Source: Heterobasidion occidentale
Taxonomy: Eukaryota; Basidiomycota; Agaricomycetes; Russulales; Bondarzewiaceae
Direction: 5' to 3'
Length of the DNA: 64,000 nt
Assembly (NCBI GenBank): GCA_039111635.1
Contig: JBCAQO010000002.1
Location: 1 to 64,000 of the forward strand
This document shows positions 1 through 11,014 of this stretch, piece by piece. Positions within the stretch are counted from its first letter, which is position 1; every line of letters begins with the position of its first letter. The position numbers and the translations under genes are program-made. The notes under the pieces are model-generated. The model was given only the letters and a program-made list of their open reading frames with translations, was not told where the DNA came from and did not search any database.

Positions 1-2
1 TT

Positions 3-1060
3 CTATTAATCGTCAACAAGGGACCTGTCGCTTTCAACGTGTTCCTTCAGCCGATCTGGATGGAGCAGGAGTCGCCAGCTCAGACGACAACTGCCGTCAC
101 TGAGATCCTCAATCAAATACTACTACGAGCAGAGGATCTTCATCAATGGGGAGAATATCTTTGCTATCCTGTGCTGAGAGCAATTCAGTACTCGGCCTGG
201 GACCAAGATCATCGCATATCCGTGCCGAGCAAAATTCACCGACGAGTGGTGATGGGGATCACCCAATGGGCTGTTCGCAAGGCGACAATTCTCCACCTCG
301 TGAAGGAGGTGCCGGGGGTGTTCCAGGCGGGGCGCGACCTGGTTTGTCGTGCAGTGGTTGCGGCTCGAGGACCTTTTGAGAATGCGGGAGCGCCCTACGA
401 CAAGTTCGACACGGAGATGTGGGACGAGAAGATCGTGCAGGAGATTGTGGCAAGCCACGCAAGTCCCACGGATGTGTCGTTGCCTATGCCCGGATCGTTG
501 TCAGACCTGCGCCTCTCAATAGCGGTCCAGCAGAAGGCGAGAGAGGACCGTGACAAGATCAACAGGATTGCAAGGTTGATTCAGAGCAAGGGACAAGCCC
601 TGATTGATCGTGGGGCCATGGGCGCGGATTGTTGCATGCCAGAGGGAGTTGCATCGTCGTTGAGGCAATTGCTCCGGGTACGTCCTCAATCATTGCCTTC
701 AATGTTTCCCTTCACTTAACATTCCCTTAGGGCCTCACAGTAAATGCCAGCCGACTGAGGCATTGGTTGCACTCACAGGGATCGCAGGTGTTTGTTCTCC
801 AGGACCATGTGAAGAATCAGGAGTATGAGCTGCTTCCCATGGGCAATGTCGAGATGACACCAATGAGTGCGCCCAGCATCCCATCGACAACAAGAAGCGG
901 CCCTGCCGTTCACCTTGAGGAGCCGAACAATGTTGTCATGGCCAATGCCGACATTCTGGAAGAGAGCATTAGCGTCAATGACGGCTCAACCAGGCCATCT
1001 GAGGAGGACAGTGACGGTATGGAGATTGAGTCGCATAACAGTGAGTTGCACCATCCCTGA
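3..1060 (+). CDS. Hypothetical host protein, 5'-partial, two exons
   Basis: The reading frame is already open at the left edge, so the gene begins outside the window. Exon 1 runs to 677. A 53-bp GT-AG intron (678-730, donor GTACGT, acceptor CTTAG, possible branch site CTTAAC) joins in phase 0 to exon 2 (731-1060, TGA stop). The visible product is about 335 residues. It is rich in charged helices in the middle and ends in an acidic, Ser-rich tail (EEDSDGMEIESHNSE). There is no signal peptide or membrane segment. I do not recognise the family. The short intron and lack of repeats identify it as host, not transposon. It converges on the ParB-like gene on the other strand. The splice model is inferred from frame continuity and consensus sites. 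Confidence 0.65.
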
Positions 1061-1082
1061 TGGTGCATGAAAGAGTCCATCC

Positions 1083-1247
1083 ATGTCAGCCGCGTACTGG
1101 CAGGACTCAGTCCTGATACGCGGCTGACACGACGAGCCTGTCTGCGGCTGGGCAGGCTCGTCATGTCAGCCGCGTATTGGCAGGACTCAGTCCTGATACG
1201 CGGCTGACACAACGAGCCTGTCCAGCCACAGACAGACTCGTCGTGTT
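1083..1247. repeat. Palindromic 80-bp tandem repeat, two units
   Basis: Two units start at 1085 and 1165. Each contains an inverted repeat: GTCAGCCGCGTAYTGG, a central GGACTCAGTCC palindrome, then CCTGATACGCGGCTGAC. A second, shorter inverted repeat built on GACGAGCCTGTC / GACAGGCTCGTC links the units. The same unit forms a longer array at 13891-14293, on the other side of element E0. It lies between the 3' ends of two convergent genes. Confidence 0.85.
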
Positions 1248-1278
1248 TACCAGAGCTGAATGGACTGCATGTACTTAC

Positions 1279-2933
1279 TTCTTGAAGTGTGTTGGGAACC
1301 AGTTGCAGTTCCTTGTGCAAGTCCTCAATGACACTCTGCATCATCAATGGAAAGATGCAGGCATCTTTAGCCCATGGCATCAATATCCATCGGGCTCTCG
1401 CAACGCCATGCGTTGCTACCAGTCCACGTCCAGTATGGTCCCTCGGAATCGCCTTCCACGTGGATCACATTGCATTGCAGACACAATTTCGGTATCGGTC
1501 CCATGCGTCACTTTGGACTTGCTCGATGGTATACACGTCTGCGCTCGATGCCCACAACTCCTCAACATAGATCCTGTCGGTCTCCTGCAGCAGGCTCTCG
1601 GTCAGCATGGACATTTTGCAACCCATGCAGTGCTTCCGTGGGGGCTTCAGAGAGTTCAACCAGCCCTGAACCTCCGCAACGTCAGTCGGATCCTGCTCCA
1701 GATGGTTCTGTTTGTTCGTGAAATGGTCCCATGATACCACATCGTCAAATGTCGTGTCAAACTCGCACATCTGGGCAATGTTGGTGAGGTCCTCGAGGGC
1801 CTCCTTCACCAAGGACATGAACATCTATGAACCAGTAAGTGACGCATGACCGCAGAAATTTCTAGGTACTCACATTGCCATGCACTTTGATGAGGTGCTC
1901 TCTCATCCAAGCCACTTTGAGCATCTTGAACGAGCGGAAATACGGGACGCCATAGATTATCAAGAGGAAATTGCGGATGGCCGGACGTCGGAACAAGATA
2001 TGCTTGCGATCACTCGATGGATGTCGCATCAAGATGTCGTCGAGAACCTTGGTGAAATTGACTTGACTTGCAGCTCGCAACTCCATGTCCTTCTTCTGCG
2101 CCTCAAGCAGTTTGACATAGTCAAGAACGAGCCCTTCTTCGACGGTCTCCTTCATCTTCGGCAAGTCTTTGTTCCGTGATAAAAACTCTGCCAACGCCTT
2201 GGAGGCAGTGACTTTATCTGGGAGCAAAGTTAGATTCAGATTTACGATGTTGATAATGATCCATTGCTCACCGATGTCATAAAACTGCCCACCCCAGTAC
2301 TGAAGGCCATCCAGCTCCTTCTCGAGCTGGTCCTTTTGGGACATCAACTGGACTGCCCTCTCGGCACCCTCAGGGCTCCCATTTGCGCGCTCGATCTGGC
2401 GCTCCAGCTTGGTCAACTCATCCCGAGTGTCGTGTATCAATAACTCGACCGCCGAATGCCTGTGCCTTCCGCCAAGACCCTCCAGCACTTGATCTTGGCC
2501 AGCTTTTGTGAGGACGAGTAGGGGGAGATTGGCACTTGCCTCTTGTGTCATTGCGAGCTCACCGACGTCGATCCACTTGTGCTTGACAGCAATGGGCATT
2601 GGAAACGCCCACCAGCGGACCCCTTGCTTTTGCATGCTCTCCTTGAGCTTGCGGACCATGTCAGGGGCCACAGGTCGCGTGTTCCACTGTCTGAACCGGA
2701 GGGACACCGCCTCAGGGCCAAAAAGGGAGAATTTTGCATAGCCAAGGAGGGCCTCCTCAGCCTGCTTCTCGTTCATGCGGTGCTCATAAAGAACTGCCTC
2801 TCCAGTGTCCAGGTGAGCGAGTATGGAGTCGTCCAGCTTTACAAACAAGAGTTGATCGGTCTGACATATTCTGAGACTGAGCAGGACTCACCTGCTGGAC
2901 ATTCTTCTTTTCCATGGACTTTGCAGAGGGCAT
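1279..2933 (-). CDS. Protein with ParB/sulfiredoxin-like domain, spliced
   Basis: The start ATG is at 2933. Exons read 2933-2892, 2836-1874 and 1824-1469; introns 2837-2891 (55 bp, GTGAGT) and 1825-1873 (49 bp, GTGAGT) are canonical and keep phase. The 3' end has two models: a 53-bp intron (1416-1468) ending at a TAA at 1367-1369 (469 aa), or a 72-bp intron (1397-1468) leading into a helical exon ending at a GTAAGT donor at 1278. Near residue 55 a segment (NTRPVAPDMVRKLKESM, then PMPIAV) and then GLGGRHRHSA match the order and spacing of the ParB N-terminal domain: a basic 'RP' strand, a helix, 'PI.V', and a G-x-H-R-x-x-A phosphate-binding loop. A charged helix, likely coiled coil, follows. 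The fold assignment is my inference from motif order; function is unknown. Element E0 ends 63 bp upstream of the ATG. Confidence 0.6.
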
Positions 2934-2996
2934 GATATGAGATGGAAGTGGAGGCGAGGGTGCAGATGATCGTAGTATGCGGTCAAGGACAAAAGC

Positions 2997-3597
2997 TGTT
3001 ACAAACTGCTCGTTCGATAACCCAAGAGTAACAGGTTCTTCCCTAGGTCGCACGATGGGCCGAGTGGTGAGGACGGTCTTGACTGTATTAGGCAATGATA
3101 CAAGAAGAATCAATGATTATTCTACCGTAGGAAGACGGTAGGGAACGAAGGTTCTTTATGTGAAGATACAGAAAGAACAAGGAGAATAGACTGAAGATCC
3201 TCAGCCTATTCTATGGGCCTTATATACTGTATAGGGTCTAGGGTAAGAGTCCGTGCTTCTCCGGGTACCCATCCCAGGAGAGCTGTGGTCGCCGTCTTTC
3301 TCAGCCGGCGCCTACTCTTGTACTTCTCCAGTCGCACCTATCCATCCTAGTGCGACGAGGTGCTTACCCATCAGCCCTAAGCCCATGGCATGTGAATGCC
3401 TGTCTTATCAATCCGCTGCATCATTGACCCTTCCCATATATCCTATACCGATGTCTTGAAGAACCATCGGTTCGGTCGGACCCTAAGGACACGCCAAATA
3501 CCTTGATGTATGCTCCATGGTGGAGCCGCCTAGCATGTGATGCTTGAACCATCGGATAGACCAGCCCTGACGGGCCCCGATCGGTCAAGTCATAACA
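2997..3597 (-). repeat. E0 3' LTR (601 bp)
   Basis: In element orientation it begins TGTTATGACTTGACC and ends GTAACA, the TG...CA ends shared by all ten LTRs here. It contains the TATATAAGG promoter box, the AGTCTATTCT start sequence and two hairpin modules (TCTGTATCTTCACATA type and CTACCGTCTTCCTACGGTAG). The polypurine tract adjoins it at 3598. Confidence 0.95.
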
Positions 3598-3613
3598 TTA
3601 CCCCCTTTCTAGG
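3598..3613 (-). other. E0 polypurine tract
   Basis: In element orientation CCTAGAAAGGGGGTAA lies directly before the 3' LTR. This is the expected primer for plus-strand DNA synthesis in LTR retroelements. The same tract precedes the 3' LTRs of E1, E2 and E5. Confidence 0.85.
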
Positions 3614-6110
3614 TCCCAACTCCTGAGGGGACTACTCGCCTCCGCGAGCTTCATCGTCATCCCACATACAATTGCTTTCTGGTCGTCAAACAGCGATTGG
3701 GATGTGTCTTCCCAATATAACTTCGTTTTCTGGGGCGAAGACTGACTTACATCGTTTACAACGCCTGGGAGTTTTCCATCTCCGTTGAGCTGTTTGATTT
3801 GAAGTCCTGCAGTATCGCCACAATACCGTGTTTCTTCCCGGTGTTCTTCCTTCACCGTTACGTTTTGTGTGAGTACACTCCTAGAGTCGATAGGCAGCTA
3901 CTCGACCAGGACTCCCTGGTAGGTTTGATGAGCCAGTTTCTTCTGGCGACGAGGTGGAAAGGTGTCGTGCGAATGATTAAATGATGAAATAGAAACTCGT
4001 CTGTGGATGGGTGTGTGTCGTTCTTCTTCCAAAATGCCGAAGGCCATGCTTCAGTGTTTCCAGGATAGATCTTCATCTCCGTGATCTCCGGTATCGAGGG
4101 GGACTCCAGGTGTGTGGGTTGATCGCTTTATCAAGGCTTAGGCCCACCAACCTATCAAGAATAGACAGTTCTTGACTTATTTTGAGTCCGGCAAGACCCC
4201 TTTGAAGATCCCTAACTCTGTCAGCCCCATACAGTGGCCCATCCTGGTTAGAGATTGGTGTTTGTCCAGAGTTTGTTTGTCACATGGGAGCGAGCATGCA
4301 GCCGTGCTCCGCGTGTTGAACACGAGGTAAGGATTTTGAAGAATAGATTTTGAACCCCATGGTTTCTTGAGTAAACCATGGTATCCACCTTGACGGTAAT
4401 TATTTGGGGTCAGCGTAAGGTATGTCCTGGTAGTTTAACGTCATGCCAGACGTCCGTAGTTTTGCGTCTTTGCGGACGTCCTCTAGTTTATCCTTAAGTC
4501 TTCGCAGACTGGGGCTAGTTTATACATAAGTCGTTGCGGACTGCCCTGCTAGTTTACGCCAAGGTCGTTGCGGACCTATCCATCTTCCGACGTAGGAGTA
4601 CCTGTAAACAAGATAGAAGACCATTTCTGCCCACCGGAACATTCATCGGTGATGCGCATAGAGCCCTAGACCAAGTACAGCCGTCTTGACAGGATTCCTA
4701 TTGAGGAAGGATGGTGACGGTTTATACTATATCAAACCGGATAACTTATAGAGGTGCCAGAATAGACGTTGAAGCCTATTTTGATACAACTCACATGGCC
4801 CTGTAACTGAAGGGCAGCTCAGTTTATCGTCATGAAGGACGGCAAATAGTTTATAGTCATTGCGGACGTCCGCTATCGCCTGGCTTGAACCTCCCGAGCC
4901 TCGATAGATTTAATCCTCCGGGGTGAGGGTAGTTTAAGGTCATTTCGGACTAGTTGGTGGCTAAGGTCGTAGCCATCAACCACATCTCCTATGCATGAAG
5001 GAGTAAATAGTTTTATCGTCATTGCGGACTAGATCAACATCGTGGCTTCAACAACGATGTTGATCGACATCTCCTATGCTGAAAGGAGCGGTAGTTTAAC
5101 GTCTTCGCGGACGTTGGCCCTGTAAGAAAAGGGCAATCCCAGTTTACCATCATGGAGGACGTCCTAAACCTGAGGCACGATCCCAGTTGCCTCTTGACTG
5201 GCCCTTGAAGTGGAATTCTTGCTTCGGACTTCAAAGGTAGAGTGGGCGCACCATGGAGTAATCGTGGTCCTGTCGGATGGCTGACAACCCGCTCCATGTC
5301 CCCAAACCCCTCGCACGGAATTGAACCGTGTCGACCCTATATTCTTTTACCATAAGGCGTATGGAATATGGAAGCGCCTTGACCTAGTCGGCAGGGCTCT
5401 GCAACGGTGGAGGCCCTCCCTTCCACCATCTGCCAGAATGCAACCACGCTCCAATGGTCCTTGGTAGCTTTAACGTTGTTCCGGACGGTAACTAGTTTAT
5501 CGTCATTGCGGACCAAGCCTTTCGTAGTTTTACATCGTTGCGGATGTATTTGTCCTATTTGGTTACTTAGTGAAGTGCGGTCACTAAGCACCGGCATTGC
5601 AGATAGGGCCCCCTAATGCGGAAACGACCCTGTAAAACTGGAGATCCAAAGTGGGACGTCCAAGACACCTGTCAGACCTTGACAGCGAGGTAGGGTCCAC
5701 CGTTCCCCAACGGTGAACATGCAACACGATTTCCCACCAATATTCTTGCATCATCATAGCCCTTCGGTCGCGCCACACGATTGAAGAGCCGGCATATCAG
5801 TACCAGTTATTTGTTGAATTCAAGCACCTCCTAATGCGGAAAGGGTCCTGTGAAACTGGGGATCCAAGCGGGACACCCAATTTGTTTGTCAGAATACCTC
5901 TTGACAACGAGAGTGTGAGATGCTTGTCCTTCCAGACCAGAGGGTTGAAACGCGCATGGCCAGGTACTTCCCCTGCCTTCTTATCTTTTCACAGTTTAAC
6001 GTCATGCAGGACGTCCTTCGGTGTCCTGTGCGTGAAACCGGTACCTGTGGTGCGGAGGGTCCTTTCCTCTCTGTCACCTTCTGAGACAAGGGGTTCCTCA
6101 ACTCCCTTGT
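3614..6110 (-). repeat. E0 3' structured region: 20-bp motif array with hairpins
   Basis: About 2.5 kb between ORF3 and the 3' LTR with no convincing gene. Roughly fifteen degenerate copies of TAGTTTATCGTCATTGCGGA (plus-strand reading, near 4433, 4457, 4483, 4517, 4549, 4817, 4847, 4930, 5008, 5092, 5140, 5466, 5492, 5525, 5993) are separated by segments that contain inverted repeats: GATCAACATCGT...ACGATGTTGATC at 5033-5063, GCCCTGTAAGAAAAGGGC near 5115, and a GGTGGAGG...CCACC stem near 5407-5430. A tRNA T-arm-like hairpin lies near 5312-5330. A sense ORF through part of it is broken here but open in E1, E2 and E5. E2 and E3 carry the same variant; E1 and E5 carry a second one. Confidence 0.75.
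5312..5330 (-). other. tRNA T-arm-like hairpin in E0 3' region
   Basis: In element orientation the sequence is CACGG-TTCAATT-CCGTG: a perfect 5-bp stem and a seven-base loop that fits the T-loop pattern TTCRANN and resembles the Pol III B box GGTTCRANNCC. The loop is preserved as TTCAACT in E2 and TTCAATT in E1 and E5. No full tRNA cloverleaf is visible around it. Confidence 0.5.
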
Positions 6111-6325
6111 CTAATATCCTCCGCCGATGTCCCCGAAATCTCCGTACCCCTCGTCGGGTCGGTAGTATGGGTCAGCGTCGTTGTAATTCCCATTATCGAC
6201 CTCGTCCCATGCATCTAGTTCGGCTCAAGTCCAGGCAGCAGTCCGCTGAGCTGGTCGCTGGCGAACTTGAGTTCGTCTGCCAAAGTGAGGATGCGTTCCC
6301 TCAGTTCAATTATCTCGAGGACGGT

Positions 6326-7490
6326 TTAGAGCCGGCAAATCTCTTGGTCGAGTTCTTCTAAGACTGTCTCGGCCGGGTTCGGGTGCCGCTCTTGTTCACG
6401 GGTTCCCTCGTCTCTTGTTCCTCCTGTACCTTGGAGGATTCTCCTCATTGCTGCCTCCGGCGTCCTGCCCGGTGGATTGTCCTGTCGATACGGGAGGAAG
6501 GGTCTCTCAATCCCGTCGCGCCTGTCGCTGTACCATAGTCCAGACATATTCTGTCTGGGTAGCTGCGTCTCGACTGGTTGTTGCTGGCACAGTTCTGCTG
6601 GCTTTGTCGTCCTCTGTTTGGACGTGGAATGGGTCAATCCGAACGGGCTGGGGGTGAGGAGAGAGTACTGGGTCTGCGCTCGAGATGAGGGCGGGTAAGA
6701 GCTCCAGGTTGATGAAAGAGGAGAATTTGTCGGGATGAATGAGTAGGGCGTATGCCCCATTATTTCCTCTGGCATACCAGGAGGCCGCTCGATGATCGTC
6801 GGCATAGGCCAAAAGCCTGACCTGGTCACTTGCGTCTGCGAGGCGCCTGGGAACGTCACTGTTCTCGCTCCCTGGTTGCCCTGCGAAATAATTAGCGAGC
6901 CTCTGTAGGGCTAGCGCTGTGGCCATCTGTATTACCGCCGAGATTGTGGTGCGCTGGAGCAGCGCATCTCCTAATCCTTCCAATTCTCGGGGGTGCAGAT
7001 TTCCACCACCGACAGGGGGTCCTCTGGTCCTGGCAGCCCATGCACTAGTCGCTGCTGATTTGCGTATACCTGTCTCAGTAATTGTAGACGTTGCCAAATT
7101 TGCATGCTTTCCTTGTCCTCCGCTACTTCTCGCCTCCGGTCTTGTGTTTCCTTGAGCCAACGTTGTCGTCGGTTGCGGAGGCGTTGGCGGAGTAGGTCTT
7201 CCTTCTTCTTGACGTCTCTCATCGTGCTCGTCATGAGTTCCCTCAATCCGAGATGAGGCTCGTAGTTCCGCTCGATCTTCGGCGGTGAGCGTGGGGAGAC
7301 GGGTGGAGAATGATATGGAAACTCCTTCTGAAGACGCTGGGTGGCCGCCTTGGCCAGGTCGTCCAGTGTCGGGGTTGGCCACGGCCAGAATGATGTCTGG
7401 TGAGGGGTTCCTTGAAGGTGAAGAGGTAGTTCCTTCATAGATGAGCATAGCGCGTCCTGGGGAGTAATCAAGAGAGGAGTGGTCGGACAT
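6326..7490 (-). CDS. E0 ORF3, dual-frame accessory gene with intron
   Basis: A third ORF downstream of the integrase, absent from standard Ty3/gypsy elements. The frame starting MSDHSS at 7490 stays open to 6507 if unspliced (327 aa). Removing the 55-bp intron 6881-6935 moves it into the frame open over 6859-6326, which approaches the conserved charged C-terminal helix (LEELDQEICRL) before a stop. A second frame (7471-6971, 166 aa) overlaps the 5' half; it encodes an Arg/Glu/Gln-rich probable coiled coil (KKKEDLLRQRLRNRRQRW). No homology to env or any known family is recognised. It lies directly downstream of an internal TATA box. Function unknown. Confidence 0.55.
6881..6935 (-). other. Predicted 55-bp intron in E0 ORF3
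   Basis: In element orientation it starts GTAATA and ends CTAATTATTTCGCAG: donor, branch-like CTAAT and acceptor in a host-typical length. The same segment is exactly missing in E3 and E5, where the flanks are joined. Confidence 0.8.
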
Positions 7491-7528
7491 GTGCTGGGGA
7501 GGATATCCTTGCTTTCAATAAAGGAGGG

Positions 7529-8773
7529 TCACTCTCCTTTATATACCCCTTCGCAACTTAATTGCCGTTGGTCGGGGTTTGTTGGGTAGCTTTTGTGAAA
7601 TTCACGAAGCGCCTCATCGGCCAAGTCTTTGAGGAGGGCAAAGGGTTCCCAAGTGTTATCCGCTTCGGAGTATCCGACCCACTTGACGAGGTATTTGGTT
7701 CCTCGTCCCTGGCGCCTTGAATCTAGAATGGTCTCCACTTCGTAGTGTTCTTCTTCATTCAGGATCTCTGGTGCTGGTCTGGGAAAGTTCTCTCCATGGG
7801 CCTCTGTCTCATGATATTTGGTGAGCACGGAGGCATGAAATACCAGATGTATCTTCCATGTTTCAGGTATTTTCAGCGGATAAGCCAGGGGTCCAATTCT
7901 TTCAGTCACTTGGAAAGGACCATAACACCTTGGTGCCAGTTTGAACTTCGGATGAGTCGTCCGAATATGTGTTCCTTCTAGCCAAACTTGGGTTCCTACT
8001 TCCCACTGCGGAAGTTTCCGGTGTAGGTCCCGGTCTTTGGTGTGCTGCGCTGCTATCTGTAGGCTGGCAGCTGCGTCTTCTTGGACTTCCTTGATTAACT
8101 GTAAGCGTTCAGTTACTGCGGGCACCTTGGTCTCCAGTGCTGAGTCCACCGAATATGGTGGGTTGAATCCATAGAGAATTTCAAACGGCGATTTCCCTGT
8201 AGCGGAGTGTCTTCGGGTGTTGTGGGAGAATTCTGCGAAGGGGATCAGGTCCACCCAGTTATCTTGGTGGTAATTGCAGAATATGCGCAGGAATTGCTCG
8301 ATCTCTTGATTAACCTGTTCTGTTTCTCCGTCCATCTGGGGGTGATAAGCCGTGCTGAGGGCTGGAGTGATTCCTAAGCCCTTCCATAGTTCTCGCGTGA
8401 ATTTGGCCGCAAACTGAGGTCCTCTGTCGGATACCACTTTGGTTGGTAGACCGTAACGTTTGAACACGTTATCTTGGAAGAGCGTCGTGGTTTCTTCGGC
8501 TGTGATTGTTTTCCTGCATGGAGTTATGACTATTCCTTTCGACAGGCCCTGATCTACCACCACATTTATCGAATCATATCCTCTGCTTTCTGGGAGGTCT
8601 ATTACGAAGTCGGTGGAGATAAAACGCCAAGGGACGTTCGTAGTTTCCAGTGGGTGGATTGGAGGATGGGTCTTGTGAGGAAGGTTCTTTGTGGACTGGC
8701 AAACTGCGCATCCATCTACGTATTGATGGACAAACTTGGTCATACTCGGCCACCAGTAATGACGTTGTACCAA
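7529..8773 (-). CDS. E0 integrase core and chromodomain (pol 3' part)
   Basis: 414 codons. The Cys pair of the HHCC zinc finger (C22, C25) is here, its His pair in the preceding ORF. The catalytic triad is D55 (ISTDF), D116 (SDRGPQF) and E152 (DGETE), i.e. D-D-35-E. A GPF/Y-type module (YGPFQV) and a chromodomain (about 338-395, YLVKWVGY and NTWEPF) follow. It inserts element cDNA, with the chromodomain expected to read histone marks. It is cut off from the RT ORF by one TGA in place of the CGA codon after HPG (about 8786). A one-base deletion near 7590 gives the last 15 residues a different sequence from the other copies (normally ending AAIKL). Confidence 0.9.
   Translation of the reverse strand: MVQRHYWWPSMTKFVHQYVDGCAVCQSTKNLPHKTHPPIHPLETTNVPWRFISTDFVIDLPESRGYDSINVVVDQGLSKGIVITPCRKTITAEETTTLFQDNVFKRYGLPTKVVSDRGPQFAAKFTRELWKGLGITPALSTAYHPQMDGETEQVNQEIEQFLRIFCNYHQDNWVDLIPFAEFSHNTRRHSATGKSPFEILYGFNPPYSVDSALETKVPAVTERLQLIKEVQEDAAASLQIAAQHTKDRDLHRKLPQWEVGTQVWLEGTHIRTTHPKFKLAPRCYGPFQVTERIGPLAYPLKIPETWKIHLVFHASVLTKYHETEAHGENFPRPAPEILNEEEHYEVETILDSRRQGRGTKYLVKWVGYSEADNTWEPFALLKDLADEALREFHKSYPTNPDQRQLSCEGVYKGE
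7536..7545 (-). promoter_or_regulatory. Internal TATA box upstream of E0 ORF3
   Basis: TATATAAAGG lies between the integrase stop and the ORF3 ATG (7490). A short inverted repeat (AAAGGAG...CTCCTTT) follows. The arrangement is kept in E1, E2, E3 and E5. A promoter role for ORF3 is inferred. Confidence 0.55.
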
Positions 8774-8788
8774 TTCTAAGGTTTTCGC

Positions 8789-11014
8789 TCATCCTGGGTG
8801 TCCTGTAGCCATCGTGTCATGGTGTGTTTTGACAATTGTCCGCCGGAGGAGATCGTCTTTTGGGACGCATATGTAACCGTCTCGTCTCGTGATACCGTCT
8901 TCGTGTGTCCATTTCCCTAAGAGACCTTTCATTGCTTTTGGTCCTTTGTCCAAAAGCTTCTTGAGGGAGACCTCCACTAGCAAGTCGTGTTTGGAGCGCG
9001 ACTGTCGAACAAGGGAGAGGATGTCCGATGATACGATTTCTGTTGCCTTGACGTGTATGACTTCGCTGGAATCTACCAAAGTTTCGCTAGACTCGGTGAA
9101 AAGTCTGGGTGGAAGCAGAGTCTGTGCCTTGTTATCAGATTCCACCCCCTCACTAAGGTCTGGACGCCTGGACAGAGCATCTGCGTGGTTAGTCGTTCCA
9201 GCTTTATAGCTGAGCTGGAAGTCAAATCTGGACAAAAACAGACTCCAGCGCGCTTGTCGCCTTGATAGGTCTCGCGCTGTCTGAAGATGCTCCAAGTTCT
9301 TGTGGTCTGTCCAGATCTCAAAGGGGTGTCGAGCACCTTCGAGGTAATGTTTCCAATGTTCCAGCGCCTTGATGATTGCAAGAATTTTGCGATCATATAC
9401 GTCGTAGTTCCTTTTGGGCGGTGAAAACAAGCCCGAGAGGTATGCCACCGGGTGCCAGTCGTTATCAGGTCCTTCCTGTAAGAGGACTGCACCATATGCG
9501 GAGAGGGAGGCGTCGGTGACAAGCCAGTATGGACGCATCGGGTCGGGGTATATTAGGACGGGTTGACTGATGAAAGCTTTCTTTAATCGATCAAAAGCCT
9601 GTTGGCAACTCGTCGTCCAGTCCCATTTTGTGTCCTTCTTGGTGAGGTCATGTAGGGGTCTCGCGATCAAGGAAAACTTGTCAATGAATCGCCGATAAAA
9701 GTTCCCTAAACCTAAGAAGGATCGGATGTCCCGGACTGTGCGTGGGGTGGGCCATTCCTGGATTGCTTCAATCTTCAAATCTTCCATGGCGACATGATCT
9801 TTTGAAATTGTGTATCCCAAGTAGTTTAGCTTTTCCTTGTGGAACTCGCATTTCTCTGGTTTGAGATATAGATCATCGTCGCGCAGGATTTGGAGAACTC
9901 GGCGAACAATTACGATGTGTTCTGCCGTGGTCCTTGTGAAGATGAGGATGTCGTCCATGTATACCGCAATTTTCCGGGCCAAGATGAGTTCTTGAAAGAT
10001 CATGTTCATCATAGCCTGGAAGGTCCCTGGGGAATTGCACAGCCCAAAGAACATTACCATGGGTTCAAACAGTCCTAGGGGCGTTATAAACACTGCCTTG
10101 GACTCGTCCCCTTCTTTGATGCGCACGTTGTTATATCCCCACCGAACATCCAATTTCGAGAATACCGTTGCTCCTCGAATAATATCCAAGAGTTGTTGGA
10201 TCAGAGGCAAGGGGGTGACGTCTTGAATGGTGTGTTCATTAAGGTGGCAGTAGTCCTGTACCGGGCGTAATTTTCCATCCTTCTTGTTTATGAAGAAGAA
10301 GGATGCTGCGCTAGGTGCCGTTGACCGATGTATTGTCCCTCTAGAAAGGTGCTCCTTGACAAATTTTCCTAGCTCATCGTGTTTATCCGGGCTCAAGGGA
10401 AATATCCTTGGAGCCTGGGGTTTAAACGACGGTTTGAGATTTATCGCATGGTCCCAGATAGTATGTTTGGGGAGTCGTTGCAATCGCCTCTCGCTGAAAA
10501 TGTCGAGGTAGGAATGATATTCTGTCGGCACCCGATCTTTTAGATCGGTCGTGTTGATTTCCTCCTCTAGGTCTTCGTCAAAGCTAGCGAACCCCGAGGG
10601 TTCGGGAGCTACCTTCCTGATGACGGGTTCTTCTCCGCTATCCGTTGCGGAGGAGTAAAACGATATTTGCACCTTCCCAGCGATTTCTTTTGAAGCTTCG
10701 CCCTGAGCGTCCTTTTCCAAAGTTCTCCGGTGTTCTTTCCCCTCGGCTTTTCGTTCCTCGAGCCACTTCCGAGCCTTGTCCTGTAGGGAGTTATGCTCGA
10801 GCGTTTCCAAAAGCCGGGATTTTCATTCCTTCTCTGGGACTTGACGCCATTGTTCTTTGGTCCAAGTCCACAAAGGTCCTACCGGTCCAGAGACAAGATG
10901 CGGTTTCGTCCGCTGAGGAACCTTGTCGCCGCGTAGTTTCGCTAGCCATTCCTTCTTGGTAGGCTCTTCCCTTGCCTTGGTAAAACCGTATGGTTGTTGG
11001 CAGTTTGCGGGGCA
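8789..11014 (-). pseudogene. E0 reverse transcriptase and RNase H (pol middle), stop-interrupted
   Basis: The longest open stretch is 10810-8789 (673 codons). It holds a charged linker after the protease, then the RT domain (RPVQDY, LDVRWGYNNVRI, FGLCNSPGTFQ, YMDD at residues 284-287), RNase H (VTDASLSAYGAVL, with conserved acidic residues), and the His half of the integrase zinc finger (HHDTMATGHPG). Upstream, the frame is cut by TGG-to-TGA at about 10825 and by CGA-to-TGA at the end of the protease (11015). These changes are transitions. The catalytic motifs themselves are intact. Confidence 0.9.

Noticed and set aside
5290..5365. A complete tRNA gene
   Set aside because: Only a T-arm-like hairpin is present; no D arm, anticodon arm of normal loop size or acceptor stem could be built.
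4430..5560. Regular short repeats separated by unique segments, CRISPR-like at first sight
   Set aside because: Eukaryotic retroelement context; the repeats are degenerate, spacing varies from about 2 to over 200 bp, spacers contain inverted repeats and are shared between copies; no cas genes.
6326..7490. ORF3 as an envelope gene
   Set aside because: No signal peptide, transmembrane anchor, fusion peptide or furin-like site; composition is Arg/Pro/Ser-rich and helical.
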